DNA of 64,000 bases from Scopulibacillus daqui (GTDB taxonomy: Bacteria > Bacillota > Bacilli > Bacillales > Sporolactobacillaceae), in the NCBI RefSeq assembly GCF_016908855.1, contig NZ_JAFBER010000002.1:1-64000 (forward strand), given 5' to 3'. Made by a program: the position numbers and the translations under genes. Shown here piece by piece: positions 36,244-46,273 of this stretch. How positions within the stretch are numbered: the stretch's first letter is position 1; every line of letters starts with the position of its first letter. Below the pieces are notes generated by a model. It saw only the letters and a list, made by a program, of their open reading frames with translations, had not been told where the DNA came from and ran no database searches.

Positions 36244-36675
36244 ATGTTCATGGGTGAATACCAACACAACATTGATGATAAAGGCAGATTAATCATTCCA
36301 TCCAAATTCCGAGAAGATCTTGGTTCGAGTTTTGTATTGACGAGAGGATTAGATCAATGTGTTTTTGGTTACCCTTTAGACGAATGGAAGCAAATTGAAC
36401 AAAAGCTTAAAGCCCTGCCGTTTACAAAAAAGGATGCGCGAGCTTTTACCCGCTTCTTCTTCTCTGGCGCAAGCATTTGTCAGCTTGATAAGCAGGGAAG
36501 AGTTACCATTACCCAACAATTGAGGGATTATGCTAAATTGGAAAAGGATTGCGCGATTATAGGCGTCTCCAACCGCATCGAAATATGGAGCAAACCAGTT
36601 TGGGATAGTTATTATGAAGAATCCGAAGCATCTTTTGGTGAAATAGCTGAGAGTTTATTAGACTTTGACCTTTAA
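36244..36675 (+). CDS. mraZ: Transcriptional regulator MraZ
   Basis: 143 residues with two SpoVT/AbrB-like DXXXR motifs ([13 protein letters not shown] near residue 12, DKQGRVTI near 85). Autorepressor of the division/cell-wall cluster in other bacteria. First gene of the cluster. There is no standard ribosome site; only GTGGGG of the operator lies eight bases upstream. Confidence 0.94.
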   Translation: MFMGEYQHNIDDKGRLIIPSKFREDLGSSFVLTRGLDQCVFGYPLDEWKQIEQKLKALPFTKKDARAFTRFFFSGASICQLDKQGRVTITQQLRDYAKLEKDCAIIGVSNRIEIWSKPVWDSYYEESEASFGEIAESLLDFDL

Positions 36676-36769
36676 GAAAGATGTTGTTGGGTTTTTGGAC
36701 CCGAACATGGAATGGCATTAAATCGTGTTTGAAAAAGTTCTAAAAACCTTTTAACGAAAGGAAAGCGTC

Positions 36770-37708
36770 ATGTTTGATCATGTAACAGTATTAAAGCAAG
36801 AAGCTGTCGAAGGCTTGAACATTAAGCCTGACGGCATTTATGTCGATTGTACTTTAGGCGGAGGCGGGCATAGCGAAGAAATTGCAAAAAAGCTTACATC
36901 CGGCCACCTCTACTCCTTTGACCAAGACGACTATGCGATTGAAGCTGCCAGAGAACGGCTAAGCCCCTACAAAGAAAAAGTCACTTTTATTAAATCGAAT
37001 TTTCGTTATTTAAAAAATGAATTAAGCAAGCACCAAGTTTTTTCAGTTGATGGGATTTTATATGATTTAGGCGTTTCGTCGCCGCAATTTGATGAGGCTG
37101 AACGGGGATTTAGTTACCAGCATAACGGCCCGCTGGATATGAGAATGAATCGCAGCCAAACGCTGACTGCCTATGATATTGTTAATCATTGGCCATACCA
37201 GGATATGGTTCATATCTTTTTTAAATATGGGGAAGAGAAGTTTTCCAAGCAAGTGGCAAGAAAAATAGAAAGCGTGCGCCAGGAGCACCCAATACATACT
37301 ACCGGGGAGCTGGTTGAGATTATTAAAGAAGCCATTCCCGCTCCGGCGCGAAGAAAAGGAGGTCATCCGGCTAAAAGAGTTTTTCAAGCATTAAGAATAA
37401 CGGTTAATGATGAATTGTCGGCATTTGAAGAATCGCTGCATCAAGCTGTTGGTTTACTTGGCTTAGAGGGACGCTTATCGGTCATTACCTTCCATTCATT
37501 GGAAGATCGGCTGTGCAAAAATATTTTTAAATCCTATAGCGAACAACCAGATGTACCTCCGGGACTGCCGGTTGTCCCTGATGAAAAGCAGCCTCTATTA
37601 AAGCTTGTCAAACGTAAACCTGTGATGCCGAGTGATGAAGAAGTCAGTGAGAATCGGAGAGCCCGTTCAGCCAAACTTCGAATCGCGGAAAAAATAAAAT
37701 TAAATTAA
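36770..37708 (+). CDS. rsmH: 16S rRNA (cytosine1402-N4)-methyltransferase
   Basis: 312 residues (MraW). AdoMet-binding [15 protein letters not shown] near residue 25, [22 protein letters not shown] near 101, and [10 protein letters not shown] near 237. Methylates C1402 in the decoding site. AAAGGAAAG before the ATG. Confidence 0.95.
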   Translation: MFDHVTVLKQEAVEGLNIKPDGIYVDCTLGGGGHSEEIAKKLTSGHLYSFDQDDYAIEAARERLSPYKEKVTFIKSNFRYLKNELSKHQVFSVDGILYDLGVSSPQFDEAERGFSYQHNGPLDMRMNRSQTLTAYDIVNHWPYQDMVHIFFKYGEEKFSKQVARKIESVRQEHPIHTTGELVEIIKEAIPAPARRKGGHPAKRVFQALRITVNDELSAFEESLHQAVGLLGLEGRLSVITFHSLEDRLCKNIFKSYSEQPDVPPGLPVVPDEKQPLLKLVKRKPVMPSDEEVSENRRARSAKLRIAEKIKLN

Positions 37709-37729
37709 ATAAGATGGGGGAAATGAGGA

Positions 37730-38095
37730 GTGAATCAAGCAGCGAGAAATTTAAATCAAAATGACCATGTTATACTGCCCAAGCGAAAAGAGCATCAAGC
37801 AACACCAAAGGTGCCGAATAAAAGGAAGATTACAAGAGGCGAAAAATGCCTTTGGACAATCGGCGCAGTGATTATTTTTGCACTTGCCATCACAATTGTT
37901 TCAAACCAAGCGAAGTTGTATAATTCATCGCGCGCGGCAAGTGATTTACAAGATAAACTTGATCATCAGTCGAAAATTAACAACCAGCTTAAAGAACAAG
38001 TCAATCAGTTAAGCTCACCTCAACGTATTATGACATATGCAAAAGATAAACTAGGTCTTAAATTGAACATTAACAACGTAAAAGTACTTCCTTAG
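37730..38095 (+). CDS. ftsL: Cell division protein FtsL
   Basis: 121 residues, bitopic: a cytoplasmic basic N-terminus, one membrane helix at about residues 41-60, then a leucine-zipper-like extracellular coiled coil (SDLQDKLDHQSKINNQLKEQ) and the end YAKDKLGLKLN. Partner of DivIC and PBP2B in the divisome. GTG start, with TGGGGG nine bases upstream. Confidence 0.9.
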   Translation: MNQAARNLNQNDHVILPKRKEHQATPKVPNKRKITRGEKCLWTIGAVIIFALAITIVSNQAKLYNSSRAASDLQDKLDHQSKINNQLKEQVNQLSSPQRIMTYAKDKLGLKLNINNVKVLP

Positions 38096-38113
38096 CATAG
38101 CGAGTGGTTAAAT

Positions 38114-40294
38114 ATGCAGCATAAAAATAAATCAATAAACAAATGGGCAGCAATTGTCGCTTCAGCCTTCTTGCTGCTCTTTTGTATTGTTATCGGACGT
38201 TTTACTTACTTATCGATAGCTAAAGAAAGCGCTGGACATAAATTGGTTGATCTTGGAGAGAAACAATGGAAACATGTGAAGGTGGTTGATGCCCACAGGG
38301 GAAACATTTATGGAAGAGGCGGCGAGGTTTTCGCCGAGGATATTCCTGCCTATACCCTTTATGCGGTATTAAGCCATAAAGCCCCTTCATATGTGAAAGA
38401 TAAAGAAAAAACCGCGAGAGAGCTCGCGCCGATTCTGGACATGAGCCAAGATGAAATATTAAAAATTTTAAACAACAAAAAGGCCTTTCAAGTGCAGTTC
38501 GGCTCTGCCGGAACGAAACTTTCTTATGCCAAAAAGAAACAAATCGAGAAACTCCATCTGCCGGGAATTGGTTTCATTACTGACTCCAAAAGATACTACC
38601 CAAATGGAGAATTTGCTTCTCAAGTCATCGGCACAACTCGGGAAAATCCTGATACTGGCAAACAACATGGAGTCCTTGGCATTGAAAAGTCACTAAACAA
38701 GTATTTAACTGAAGAAGATGGCGTGGTAAGTTATTACGGCGCGCGTGACGGTGTGATGATGCCTAATTCCAAAGAGCATATGAAAAAACCTCACGACGGC
38801 AATGATGTTTACTTGACGATAGATAATAGAATACAAGCTATCATGGAGAGTTCCATGAGTAAAGTGGAAAAAGAATATAAGCCGAAAAGAATGATTGCCA
38901 TTGCAGCTGATCCAAAAACAGGACAAATCTTGGGAATGGCCGATCGACCAACCTTTAATCCTAATGGAAACAGCATTAAAAATTATACGAACTTTGCTAT
39001 CTCTCCTCCTTATGAACCCGGTTCAGTAATGAAAATTTTCACTCTGGCCGCAGCGATCAATGAAGGTGTTTATAACGGCGATGACAAATATGAGTCCGGG
39101 ACATATAAAGTCGGCGGTGTCAATATACACGACTGGAACCAATCAGGCTGGGGAAAGATTACCTTTAATGATGGTTTGGAACGATCGTCAAATGTCGGGT
39201 TTTCAATTATAGCCGATAAACAGCTTGGCACCGATAAACTGCACGATTATCTTAAGCGGTTTGGTTTTGACAAAAAGACAGGCATTGATTTGCCAAACGA
39301 GAGCGGCAGTATTATGGATTGGAACCAAAAAGCGAATCAAGTAGAGACAGCCTTTGGACAATCTTCAGCTTTTACAGCCATCCAAATTGTGCAAGCAGCA
39401 ACAGCCATTGCAAATGACGGCAAGATGATGAAGCCTTACATCATTGATAAAGTTGAAAATCCGAATACGAATAAGACCATGATTGAGCACAAGCCGGAAA
39501 TTGTCGGACGGCCGATTACCAAAGAAACAGCCGAAAAAGAAAGAGAATTGTTAAGGTCCGTTGTGACAGGCAAGCATGGCACCGGACACCCTTATAACAT
39601 CAAAGGCTATGATGTGATTGGAAAAACAGGAACAGCGCAAATTGCAGAGAAAGGCAAATATTTAAAGGGCAAAAATAACTATATCTTCTCATTTTTGGGT
39701 ATGGCTCCAAAGAAAGATCCGAAGCTCATCGTCTATGTGGCTGTTGACCGGCCCCATTTAAAACCAACAGAAAACGGAGATGAACCGGTTGCAGATATTT
39801 TTAATCCTGTCATGAGCAATGGATTGCAATATATTGATATGGCGCCTAATCAAAAAGACAGTCAAAAAACCGACATTCAAAAAGCCGAAAGCCAATCGGT
39901 AAAATTGCCGGATGTTGTCGGACAGCCGATGGATGAGGCCAAGAAAACATTAAAAGCTAAGGGGCTTGATGTTGTGGCAATCGGCAAAGGCAATGTTACA
40001 AAGCAAACGCCTTTCTCAGGCACTAAGTTATTAGAAGCGGGCAAGGTCATATTAGTTGGTGAAGGAAAACAAAAAATGCCTGACTTAACGGGATGGTCCA
40101 TGGCGGATGCTTTGAAATTGGCTGATGTTTTATCGATGAAGCCGGATATGATTGGGAACGGATATGTCACAGATCAAAAACCAGCTCCAGGATCGCAGGT
40201 TAAAGAAGGAGATCATTTGACTTTAAAGCTTGATTCTATGACACAAACTGATAAATCAGATAAACAGACAAAGAAACCGCCGTCGGAAAACTAA
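38114..40294 (+). CDS. pbpB: Penicillin-binding protein 2B, septal transpeptidase
   Basis: 726 residues: N-terminal membrane anchor, PBP dimerisation domain, transpeptidase domain with SxxK in PGSVMKIFTLAA (Ser about residue 311), SSN motif in ERSSNVGFS and KTGTAQ near 505, then two PASTA domains (LPDVVGQPMDEAKKTL and MPDLTGWSMADALKL). Essential class B PBP of the divisome, partner of FtsW. Slightly longer than B. subtilis PbpB. Confidence 0.94.
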   Translation: MQHKNKSINKWAAIVASAFLLLFCIVIGRFTYLSIAKESAGHKLVDLGEKQWKHVKVVDAHRGNIYGRGGEVFAEDIPAYTLYAVLSHKAPSYVKDKEKTARELAPILDMSQDEILKILNNKKAFQVQFGSAGTKLSYAKKKQIEKLHLPGIGFITDSKRYYPNGEFASQVIGTTRENPDTGKQHGVLGIEKSLNKYLTEEDGVVSYYGARDGVMMPNSKEHMKKPHDGNDVYLTIDNRIQAIMESSMSKVEKEYKPKRMIAIAADPKTGQILGMADRPTFNPNGNSIKNYTNFAISPPYEPGSVMKIFTLAAAINEGVYNGDDKYESGTYKVGGVNIHDWNQSGWGKITFNDGLERSSNVGFSIIADKQLGTDKLHDYLKRFGFDKKTGIDLPNESGSIMDWNQKANQVETAFGQSSAFTAIQIVQAATAIANDGKMMKPYIIDKVENPNTNKTMIEHKPEIVGRPITKETAEKERELLRSVVTGKHGTGHPYNIKGYDVIGKTGTAQIAEKGKYLKGKNNYIFSFLGMAPKKDPKLIVYVAVDRPHLKPTENGDEPVADIFNPVMSNGLQYIDMAPNQKDSQKTDIQKAESQSVKLPDVVGQPMDEAKKTLKAKGLDVVAIGKGNVTKQTPFSGTKLLEAGKVILVGEGKQKMPDLTGWSMADALKLADVLSMKPDMIGNGYVTDQKPAPGSQVKEGDHLTLKLDSMTQTDKSDKQTKKPPSEN

Positions 40295-40328
40295 TCTCTC
40301 TTTAATGCGTACAATCAGGCTTGTTCTA

Positions 40329-40377
40329 CCCCTCCTGTCCAATGCATATAGTTAAACAAGCACTGGAATAGGAGGGG
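40329..40377 (+). promoter_or_regulatory. spoVD leader hairpin that masks the ribosome binding site
   Basis: CCCCTCCT (40329-40336) is exactly complementary to AGGAGGGG (40370-40377), the spoVD ribosome site; an inner TCCA / TGGA pair (40338-40341 with 40364-40367) extends the stem to 12 bp. No T-run follows, so it is not a terminator. A CATATAGT box at 40345-40352 (7 of 8 to the sigma-E -10 CATACANT, but with a poor -35) lies between the arms. Confidence 0.6.
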
Positions 40378-40383
40378 CCTGAT

Positions 40384-42303
40384 GTGCGTGTATCAAATGT
40401 TACTGTCCGGAAGCGCTTAATATTTATACTTATCATAGGCATCGTTGTTTTTTGTCTTTTTATCGTTCGATTAGGCTATGTGCAATTTTTTAAAAATGGA
40501 GAGTTGTCTAAGAAAGCGCTGGATTCTTGGAGCCGGCAAATACCTTATGAAGCGGAGCGGGGAGATATTGTTGACCGTAACGGTAAGGTTTTGGCAACTA
40601 ACATAAGCCGTCCTTCCGTTCTTGTTGTACCTAAGCAGATTCGCAACCCCCAGAAAACAGCTAGGGCGCTTTCAGAGGTTTTGGGCATGCCTGAAAAACA
40701 AGCCTACGAAGATATTACAAAAAAACAATCTATAGTTCGCATCACTCCGGAAGGCCGGAAGATAAGCAACGAAAAAGCGGCGGAAATAAAAAATTTGAAA
40801 CTTCCCGGCGTTTTTATAGCTGAGGATTTTAAAAGGCATTATCCGAAAGGGAAATATCTGTCTCACGTACTTGGCTTTGCGGGCATTGATAATCAAGGCT
40901 TAACCGGTCTGGAATCCTATTATGATGACACATTAAAAGGCAGAAAAGGACATGTTGCCTTTTACTCCGATGCCCAAGGCAATCGCATGTCCAGCTTGAA
41001 GGATAAATATATCCCGCCAAAAGACGGCGATAACCTTATGCTTACCATTGATTCAAGAGTCCAGTCCATTATAGAAAGGGAACTTGATAACGCCGAACAG
41101 AAATATCATCCGGAAGGCGAGATAGCCATTGCTATGAATCCAAATACAGGCGAGATTTTAGGCATGGCTTCAAAACCCGATTTTAACCCGGAAAACTATC
41201 AAAAGGTTCCGCCTGAGATATATAATCATAACTTGCCGATATGGAAAACTTATGAACCGGGTTCAACATTTAAAGTTATTACACTAGCTGCGGCCCTTCA
41301 AGAAAACCTGGTGGATCTTAAGAACGATCACTTTAATGATCCCGGCTACATATCGGTCGCCGGAACAAAGCTGCATTGTTGGAAAAGAGGCGGCCACGGC
41401 AGCGAAACTTTTTTGCAAGTTGTTCAGAATTCATGTAACCCCGGATTTGTAAAACTTGGAGAACGCTTAGGCAAAGAAAGGTTATTTTCATATATTCATA
41501 AATTTGGGTTCGGGCAAAAAACGGGTATTGATTTGCAAGGAGAGGCTAAAGGGATTTTATTTAAACCTAATAAAATTGGCCCGCTTGAGTTAGCGACAAC
41601 AGCGTTTGGGCAAGGGGTTTCTGTTACCCCTATACAGCAAGTAGCCGCTGTTTCCGCAGCAATTAACGGCGGATACCTTTACCAGCCGTATATAGCGAAA
41701 GCATGGACGAACCCTGATACTGGGGAGGTCATTAGCCAAAATACACCTCAGCTTAAGCGGCGGGTGATTTCAGAAGCAACATCAAAAAAAGTGCGCTATG
41801 CCCTTGAAAGTGTCGTTGCTAAAGGAACCGGCCGTTCTGCTTATGTTGATGGATACAGGATAGGCGGGAAAACGGGGACCGCACAAAAAGTCAAAAATGG
41901 CCGCTATATGAAAAATAACTATATTTTATCATTTATGGGCTTTGCACCTGCAAATGACCCGCAAATCGTCGTCTACGTTGCTGTTGACCATCCAAAAGAC
42001 ACGGTTCAATTCGGCGGAACGGTTGCCGCGCCGATTGCCGGGAAAATAATCAGCAACAGCTTAGAAGCGATGGGTGTTCCAAAACAAAAAGGCGGTATGG
42101 AGAAGAAACTGAATTGGAATGATGAACCATCCGTTGAGGTCCCTAACCTTGTCGGCTTAAACAAAGATGAACTTGAAAAAAATATTGATGATTTAAAGGT
42201 TGATGCAGCGGGAACTGGTGATAAAATAGTTATGCAATCACCAAAACCGGGGGTAAAAGTGAAAGCTGGGTCAACAATTAGAATATATCTAGGTGACAAA
42301 TAG
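40384..42303 (+). CDS. spoVD: Sporulation-specific penicillin-binding protein SpoVD
   Basis: 639 residues, class B PBP needed for spore cortex, recognised by MRVSNVTVRKR and by order after pbpB. Membrane anchor at residues 10-32; STFK active site in PGSTFKVITLAA (about 299), SCN in VVQNSCNPGF, GGKTGTAQK near 498; one PASTA domain at the C-terminus (EVPNLVGLNKDELE). Works with SpoVE. GTG start; an ATG two bases upstream (40382) opens a 12-codon frame only. Ribosome site AGGAGGGG lies in a hairpin. Confidence 0.95.
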   Translation: MRVSNVTVRKRLIFILIIGIVVFCLFIVRLGYVQFFKNGELSKKALDSWSRQIPYEAERGDIVDRNGKVLATNISRPSVLVVPKQIRNPQKTARALSEVLGMPEKQAYEDITKKQSIVRITPEGRKISNEKAAEIKNLKLPGVFIAEDFKRHYPKGKYLSHVLGFAGIDNQGLTGLESYYDDTLKGRKGHVAFYSDAQGNRMSSLKDKYIPPKDGDNLMLTIDSRVQSIIERELDNAEQKYHPEGEIAIAMNPNTGEILGMASKPDFNPENYQKVPPEIYNHNLPIWKTYEPGSTFKVITLAAALQENLVDLKNDHFNDPGYISVAGTKLHCWKRGGHGSETFLQVVQNSCNPGFVKLGERLGKERLFSYIHKFGFGQKTGIDLQGEAKGILFKPNKIGPLELATTAFGQGVSVTPIQQVAAVSAAINGGYLYQPYIAKAWTNPDTGEVISQNTPQLKRRVISEATSKKVRYALESVVAKGTGRSAYVDGYRIGGKTGTAQKVKNGRYMKNNYILSFMGFAPANDPQIVVYVAVDHPKDTVQFGGTVAAPIAGKIISNSLEAMGVPKQKGGMEKKLNWNDEPSVEVPNLVGLNKDELEKNIDDLKVDAAGTGDKIVMQSPKPGVKVKAGSTIRIYLGDK

Positions 42304-42342
42304 TGAAAAGATGATTAAAATAGTCAATGGATATGATTTGAT

Positions 42343-42365
42343 AGCCAAGTGCTTGTGCCTTGGCT
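42343..42365 (+). terminator. Terminator of spoVD
   Basis: Stem AGCCAAG / CTTGGCT followed by TCTTTT. Partly separates spoVD from murE. Confidence 0.75.
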
Positions 42366-42454
42366 TCTTTTACTGAAAAAAGGAAGTTGCAAAGTTCGGA
42401 AAAATATATGAGTTTTTGAGCACTAACTGAATCAGAGGTATAGGATGTGAGTTT

Positions 42455-43924
42455 ATGAAGTTGTCAAAGTGCATAGAACCGTTAATGGATTACACATTGT
42501 CGGGTGACGGCGATCCTGACATTACACATTTAGAGATTGATTCACGAAAAGTTCAACCCGGAGCGTTATTTTTTTGTATCAGCGGAACCCAATTAGACGG
42601 GCATCAATTTGCTGAAGGAGCGGAAAAACTTGGCGCCCGGGCGATCGTAGCCGAGAAGCCGATTCAGGTGAAAGTCCCGGTTATTTACGTTTCTGACACA
42701 CGGCGGGCGCTTGCTGTCATTTCTGATTATTTTTATGGGCAGCCCAGCCGAAAACTTCATATGATCGGCGTTACAGGCACAAACGGAAAAACAACAGTCA
42801 CCCATCTTATTAAAGCCATCCAAGACCATGCCGGACTTTCAACAGGTCTTATTGGAACGATGGGGATTAAATATAATGGCAAAGAGGTTCCAGTTGCCAA
42901 TACAACGCCAGAATCGTCCCTCTTGCAAAAAGAATTTCGCACGATGCTTGATAACGGTGTAGAATCAGCTGTTATGGAAGTGTCTTCGCATGCGCTGCAT
43001 CAAGGAAGGGTGCGCGGCATTGATTATGACATTGCTGTGTTTACAAATTTAACGCAAGATCATTTGGATTACCACGAAACCATGAAGGACTATCTTTATG
43101 CCAAAAGCCTTCTTTTTTCACAATTGGGTAATACATATGATACTGATCGTTTGAAAGCGGCTGTGTTAAACGAAGACGATGCGGCCACCGAAACGTTAAA
43201 GCATATGACAGCAGCCCATGTGTTAACTTACGGCATTGATCATCAAGCGGATTTAAAAGCGGAAAATATCCGGATTACAAGTACGGGAACGGCGTTCGAT
43301 TTAGTCATTAAAAATAAACGCTGGCCAGTTCATATGAAATTAATAGGCAAGTTCAATATATACAATGTTTTGGCCGCGTTATCGGCTGGATACTTAAAAG
43401 GTCTTTCCGTAGAAACAATGATTGAAGCTGTCGAAAAAGTTGAAGGTGTTGCCGGGCGCTTTGAAGCTGTTCGCGGGGGTCAGGATTTTACCGTCATTGT
43501 TGACTATTCCCATACAGCTGACAGTTTAGAAAATGCCTTGCAGACGATAAAAGAATTTGCTCAAGGCCGAATCATTACAATAGCCGGCTGCGGAGGTGAC
43601 CGCGACAGGACGAAAAGGCCGGCAATGGCTAAGACAGCTGTAAAATATAGTGATCTGGCTATTTTTACGTCCGATAACCCAAGGACAGAAGATCCCGAGC
43701 AAATTCTTTCTGATATGGAAGAGGGAGTTAAAGGAGAGGCCTACAAAAAAATTGTTGATCGGAAAGAAGCCATATATTATGCCGTGCGGCAAGCCCGAGT
43801 TCATGATATTATATTAATCGCCGGCAAAGGACATGAGACGTACCAAATCATTGGTACGGACAAAATCGACTTTGATGATCGAAAAGTAGCTTTGGAAGCG
43901 ATAAAGGAGCGTTACGAAGCATGA
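42455..43924 (+). CDS. murE: UDP-MurNAc-L-Ala-D-Glu:meso-diaminopimelate ligase
   Basis: 489 residues, Mur ligase. ATP site GVTGTNGKTTVTHL near residue 108; the DNPRTEDP motif near 408 marks diaminopimelate, not lysine, specificity. Adds the third stem-peptide residue. The ATG follows AGGATGTGAG, a weak site. Overlaps murF by four bases. Confidence 0.95.
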   Translation: MKLSKCIEPLMDYTLSGDGDPDITHLEIDSRKVQPGALFFCISGTQLDGHQFAEGAEKLGARAIVAEKPIQVKVPVIYVSDTRRALAVISDYFYGQPSRKLHMIGVTGTNGKTTVTHLIKAIQDHAGLSTGLIGTMGIKYNGKEVPVANTTPESSLLQKEFRTMLDNGVESAVMEVSSHALHQGRVRGIDYDIAVFTNLTQDHLDYHETMKDYLYAKSLLFSQLGNTYDTDRLKAAVLNEDDAATETLKHMTAAHVLTYGIDHQADLKAENIRITSTGTAFDLVIKNKRWPVHMKLIGKFNIYNVLAALSAGYLKGLSVETMIEAVEKVEGVAGRFEAVRGGQDFTVIVDYSHTADSLENALQTIKEFAQGRIITIAGCGGDRDRTKRPAMAKTAVKYSDLAIFTSDNPRTEDPEQILSDMEEGVKGEAYKKIVDRKEAIYYAVRQARVHDIILIAGKGHETYQIIGTDKIDFDDRKVALEAIKERYEA

Positions 43925-45285
43925 GTGTTAATATTGGCATTATAAAAAAAGCCGCTGTTCATTACAGGGGCAGCACAGACCATTTAAATGATTTAAATGT
44001 TTTTACAGACAGCCGCCAACAAACAGAACAAGGCCTTTTTGTGCCTATTGTTGGCGAACGTTTTGACGGCCATGAATTTATCGCCAAGGCGATTGAAGCG
44101 GGAGCGGTTGCCTCTTTATGGATGAAGGATAGACAGTTGCCCGAAGAGGTGCCGGCAGATTTTCCTATCTTTTATGTTGATGATACGCTAGGCGCCTTGC
44201 AAACCATGGCAAAGCTTGTTTTGAAAGAGAGGCAGCCGAAAATTGTTGCTGTTACAGGCAGCAACGGCAAGACAACAACAAAGGATATTATTGAGAGTGT
44301 TGTCAGCACCAAATATAAAACACATAAGACAAAGGGAAACTTTAATAATCATATCGGCATGCCGCTTACGATTCTTGATAGTCCGGACGATTGTGAAGTG
44401 ATGATTTTAGAAATGGGCATGAACCATTTTGGCGAAATTTCTTTGCTCAGCCGGATTGCTGAACCGGATATTGCCGTTATTACAAACATTGGTGAATCCC
44501 ATATTGAATTTCTAGGCAGCCGAGAGGGGATCGCCAAAGCAAAAATGGAAATCGTCGACGGTTTAAAGACAGACGGCCTATTAATTATTGATGGCGATGA
44601 GCCTCTGCTCAGGTCGTTTAATTTGGATGATTTCCATACGGTGACTTGCGGCTACGGCGATGATAACGGGCTGCGAATTGGGAATGTGAAAGCCCATATT
44701 AAAGGCTATTCTTTTACAATAAACGGCGAAGATATGACTTATCATATTCCGCTCTTAGGAAGACATAATGTTAAGAATGCTTCTTATGCTCTAGCCGTTG
44801 CACAGTCTTTAAATATTGATGCACCGTCTGTACAAAAAGGATTTGAACAGCTCTCTGTCACCGGCATGCGTCTTGAAACAGTTAAAGGCCGAATGGGGAC
44901 CATGCTGATTAATGATTCTTATAATGCCAGCCCAACATCGATGATGGCTGCCATAGAGACGGTAAAAAACCTGCCTGATTACAATCGCAAGGTTGTTGTT
45001 TTAGGTGATATGCATGAACTTGGCCCAGATGAGGAAAACCTCCATCGTCAAGTTGCCCAAACGATTGAAGCACCGATTACAGACTTGATTACTATCGGAA
45101 CAAAGGCGCAATGGATTGCCGATGAAGCTTCTAAACATTCACCATCATATTCTGTACATTCTTATACTGAAAAAGCTCAAGCCTTGCCATTCATTGAATC
45201 ATTATTAAGCAATAAAACAGTAATATTAATCAAAGCTTCACGTGCCGCTCAGCTTGAGTCGCTTGTGGAACAACTGGAAGCATAG
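43921..45285 (+). CDS. murF: UDP-MurNAc-tripeptide--D-Ala-D-Ala ligase
   Basis: 454 residues, Mur ligase with AVTGSNGKTTTKDII near residue 110, KGNFNNHIGMPLTIL near 138 and NDSYNASPTSM near 335, which identify MurF. ATGA overlap with murE. In B. subtilis murF lies elsewhere (near ddl); here it completes the stem-peptide steps inside the cluster. Confidence 0.94.
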   Translation: MSVNIGIIKKAAVHYRGSTDHLNDLNVFTDSRQQTEQGLFVPIVGERFDGHEFIAKAIEAGAVASLWMKDRQLPEEVPADFPIFYVDDTLGALQTMAKLVLKERQPKIVAVTGSNGKTTTKDIIESVVSTKYKTHKTKGNFNNHIGMPLTILDSPDDCEVMILEMGMNHFGEISLLSRIAEPDIAVITNIGESHIEFLGSREGIAKAKMEIVDGLKTDGLLIIDGDEPLLRSFNLDDFHTVTCGYGDDNGLRIGNVKAHIKGYSFTINGEDMTYHIPLLGRHNVKNASYALAVAQSLNIDAPSVQKGFEQLSVTGMRLETVKGRMGTMLINDSYNASPTSMMAAIETVKNLPDYNRKVVVLGDMHELGPDEENLHRQVAQTIEAPITDLITIGTKAQWIADEASKHSPSYSVHSYTEKAQALPFIESLLSNKTVILIKASRAAQLESLVEQLEA

Positions 45286-45300
45286 AGAGGGGCGATTATC

Positions 45301-46272
45301 ATGACATATGTTATATTATTCAGCATGGCTTTAGCTTTTCTAATTGCATTAGTATTTGCGCCGATATTTATTCCTATGCTTCGAATATTGAAATTTGGAC
45401 AATATATTCGTGAGGAAGGGCCTGAAAGCCATCAGAAAAAAGCGGGAACACCTACAATGGGCGGTATTATCATTGTTCTTGCTATTATTATTTCTACAAT
45501 CATTGTTGCTGCTAAATATCATTTATTGACAACTGACACATATTTATTGTTGTTTATAACCATCGGATATGGTCTTATCGGATTCTTGGACGACTTTATT
45601 AAGGTTGTCATGAAGAGAAATCTAGGGTTGAATTCAAAGCAAAAATTAATCGGCCAATTAATAGTGGCAGTGATTTTTTTCATAGTTTTAATGAAGACCC
45701 ATTTTTCAACAAGCATTAGTATCCCGGGAACCCATATCAGCTTTAATTTACATTGGGCATATATCGTTCTGGTTATTATTATGCTCTTGGGAACGTCCAA
45801 CGGCACCAACCTTACCGACGGCATGGATGGGTTATTGACAGGTACAGGAGCTATCGCTTTTGGCGCATATGCTATCATTGCCTACAACCATGTCGATGTT
45901 GATGTTGCCCTCTTTTCGGCAGCCGTTGCAGGGGCGTTATTAGGCTTTTTGATCTTTAATGCTCATCCTGCAAAAGTGTTTATGGGAGACACAGGATCAT
46001 TGGCGCTCGGAGGCGCTTTAGCCGGTGTTGCAATTTTAACGAAAGCAGAGCTTCTGCTCATTATTATTGGCGGTATATTTGTGATTGAAACATTATCCGT
46101 TATGCTTCAAGTGTTTTTCTTCAAAACAACTGGCAAACGCATTTTTAAAATGAGTCCGCTTCATCACCATTATGAGTTGTCTGGTTGGTCGGAATGGCGG
46201 ATTGTTACAACGTTTTGGTTTGTCGGGCTTATCTTTGCAGTGATTGGAATTTTATTAAAGGTGTGGCTGTAA
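45301..46272 (+). CDS. mraY: Phospho-MurNAc-pentapeptide transferase
   Basis: 323 residues, ten membrane helices; makes lipid I on undecaprenyl phosphate. Catalytic Asp motifs: FLDDFIK near residue 98, NLTDGMDGL near 173, and [12 protein letters not shown] near 227; the HHHYE loop near 283. AGAGGGGCG before the ATG. Confidence 0.96.
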   Translation: MTYVILFSMALAFLIALVFAPIFIPMLRILKFGQYIREEGPESHQKKAGTPTMGGIIIVLAIIISTIIVAAKYHLLTTDTYLLLFITIGYGLIGFLDDFIKVVMKRNLGLNSKQKLIGQLIVAVIFFIVLMKTHFSTSISIPGTHISFNLHWAYIVLVIIMLLGTSNGTNLTDGMDGLLTGTGAIAFGAYAIIAYNHVDVDVALFSAAVAGALLGFLIFNAHPAKVFMGDTGSLALGGALAGVAILTKAELLLIIIGGIFVIETLSVMLQVFFFKTTGKRIFKMSPLHHHYELSGWSEWRIVTTFWFVGLIFAVIGILLKVWL

Positions 46273-46273
46273 T

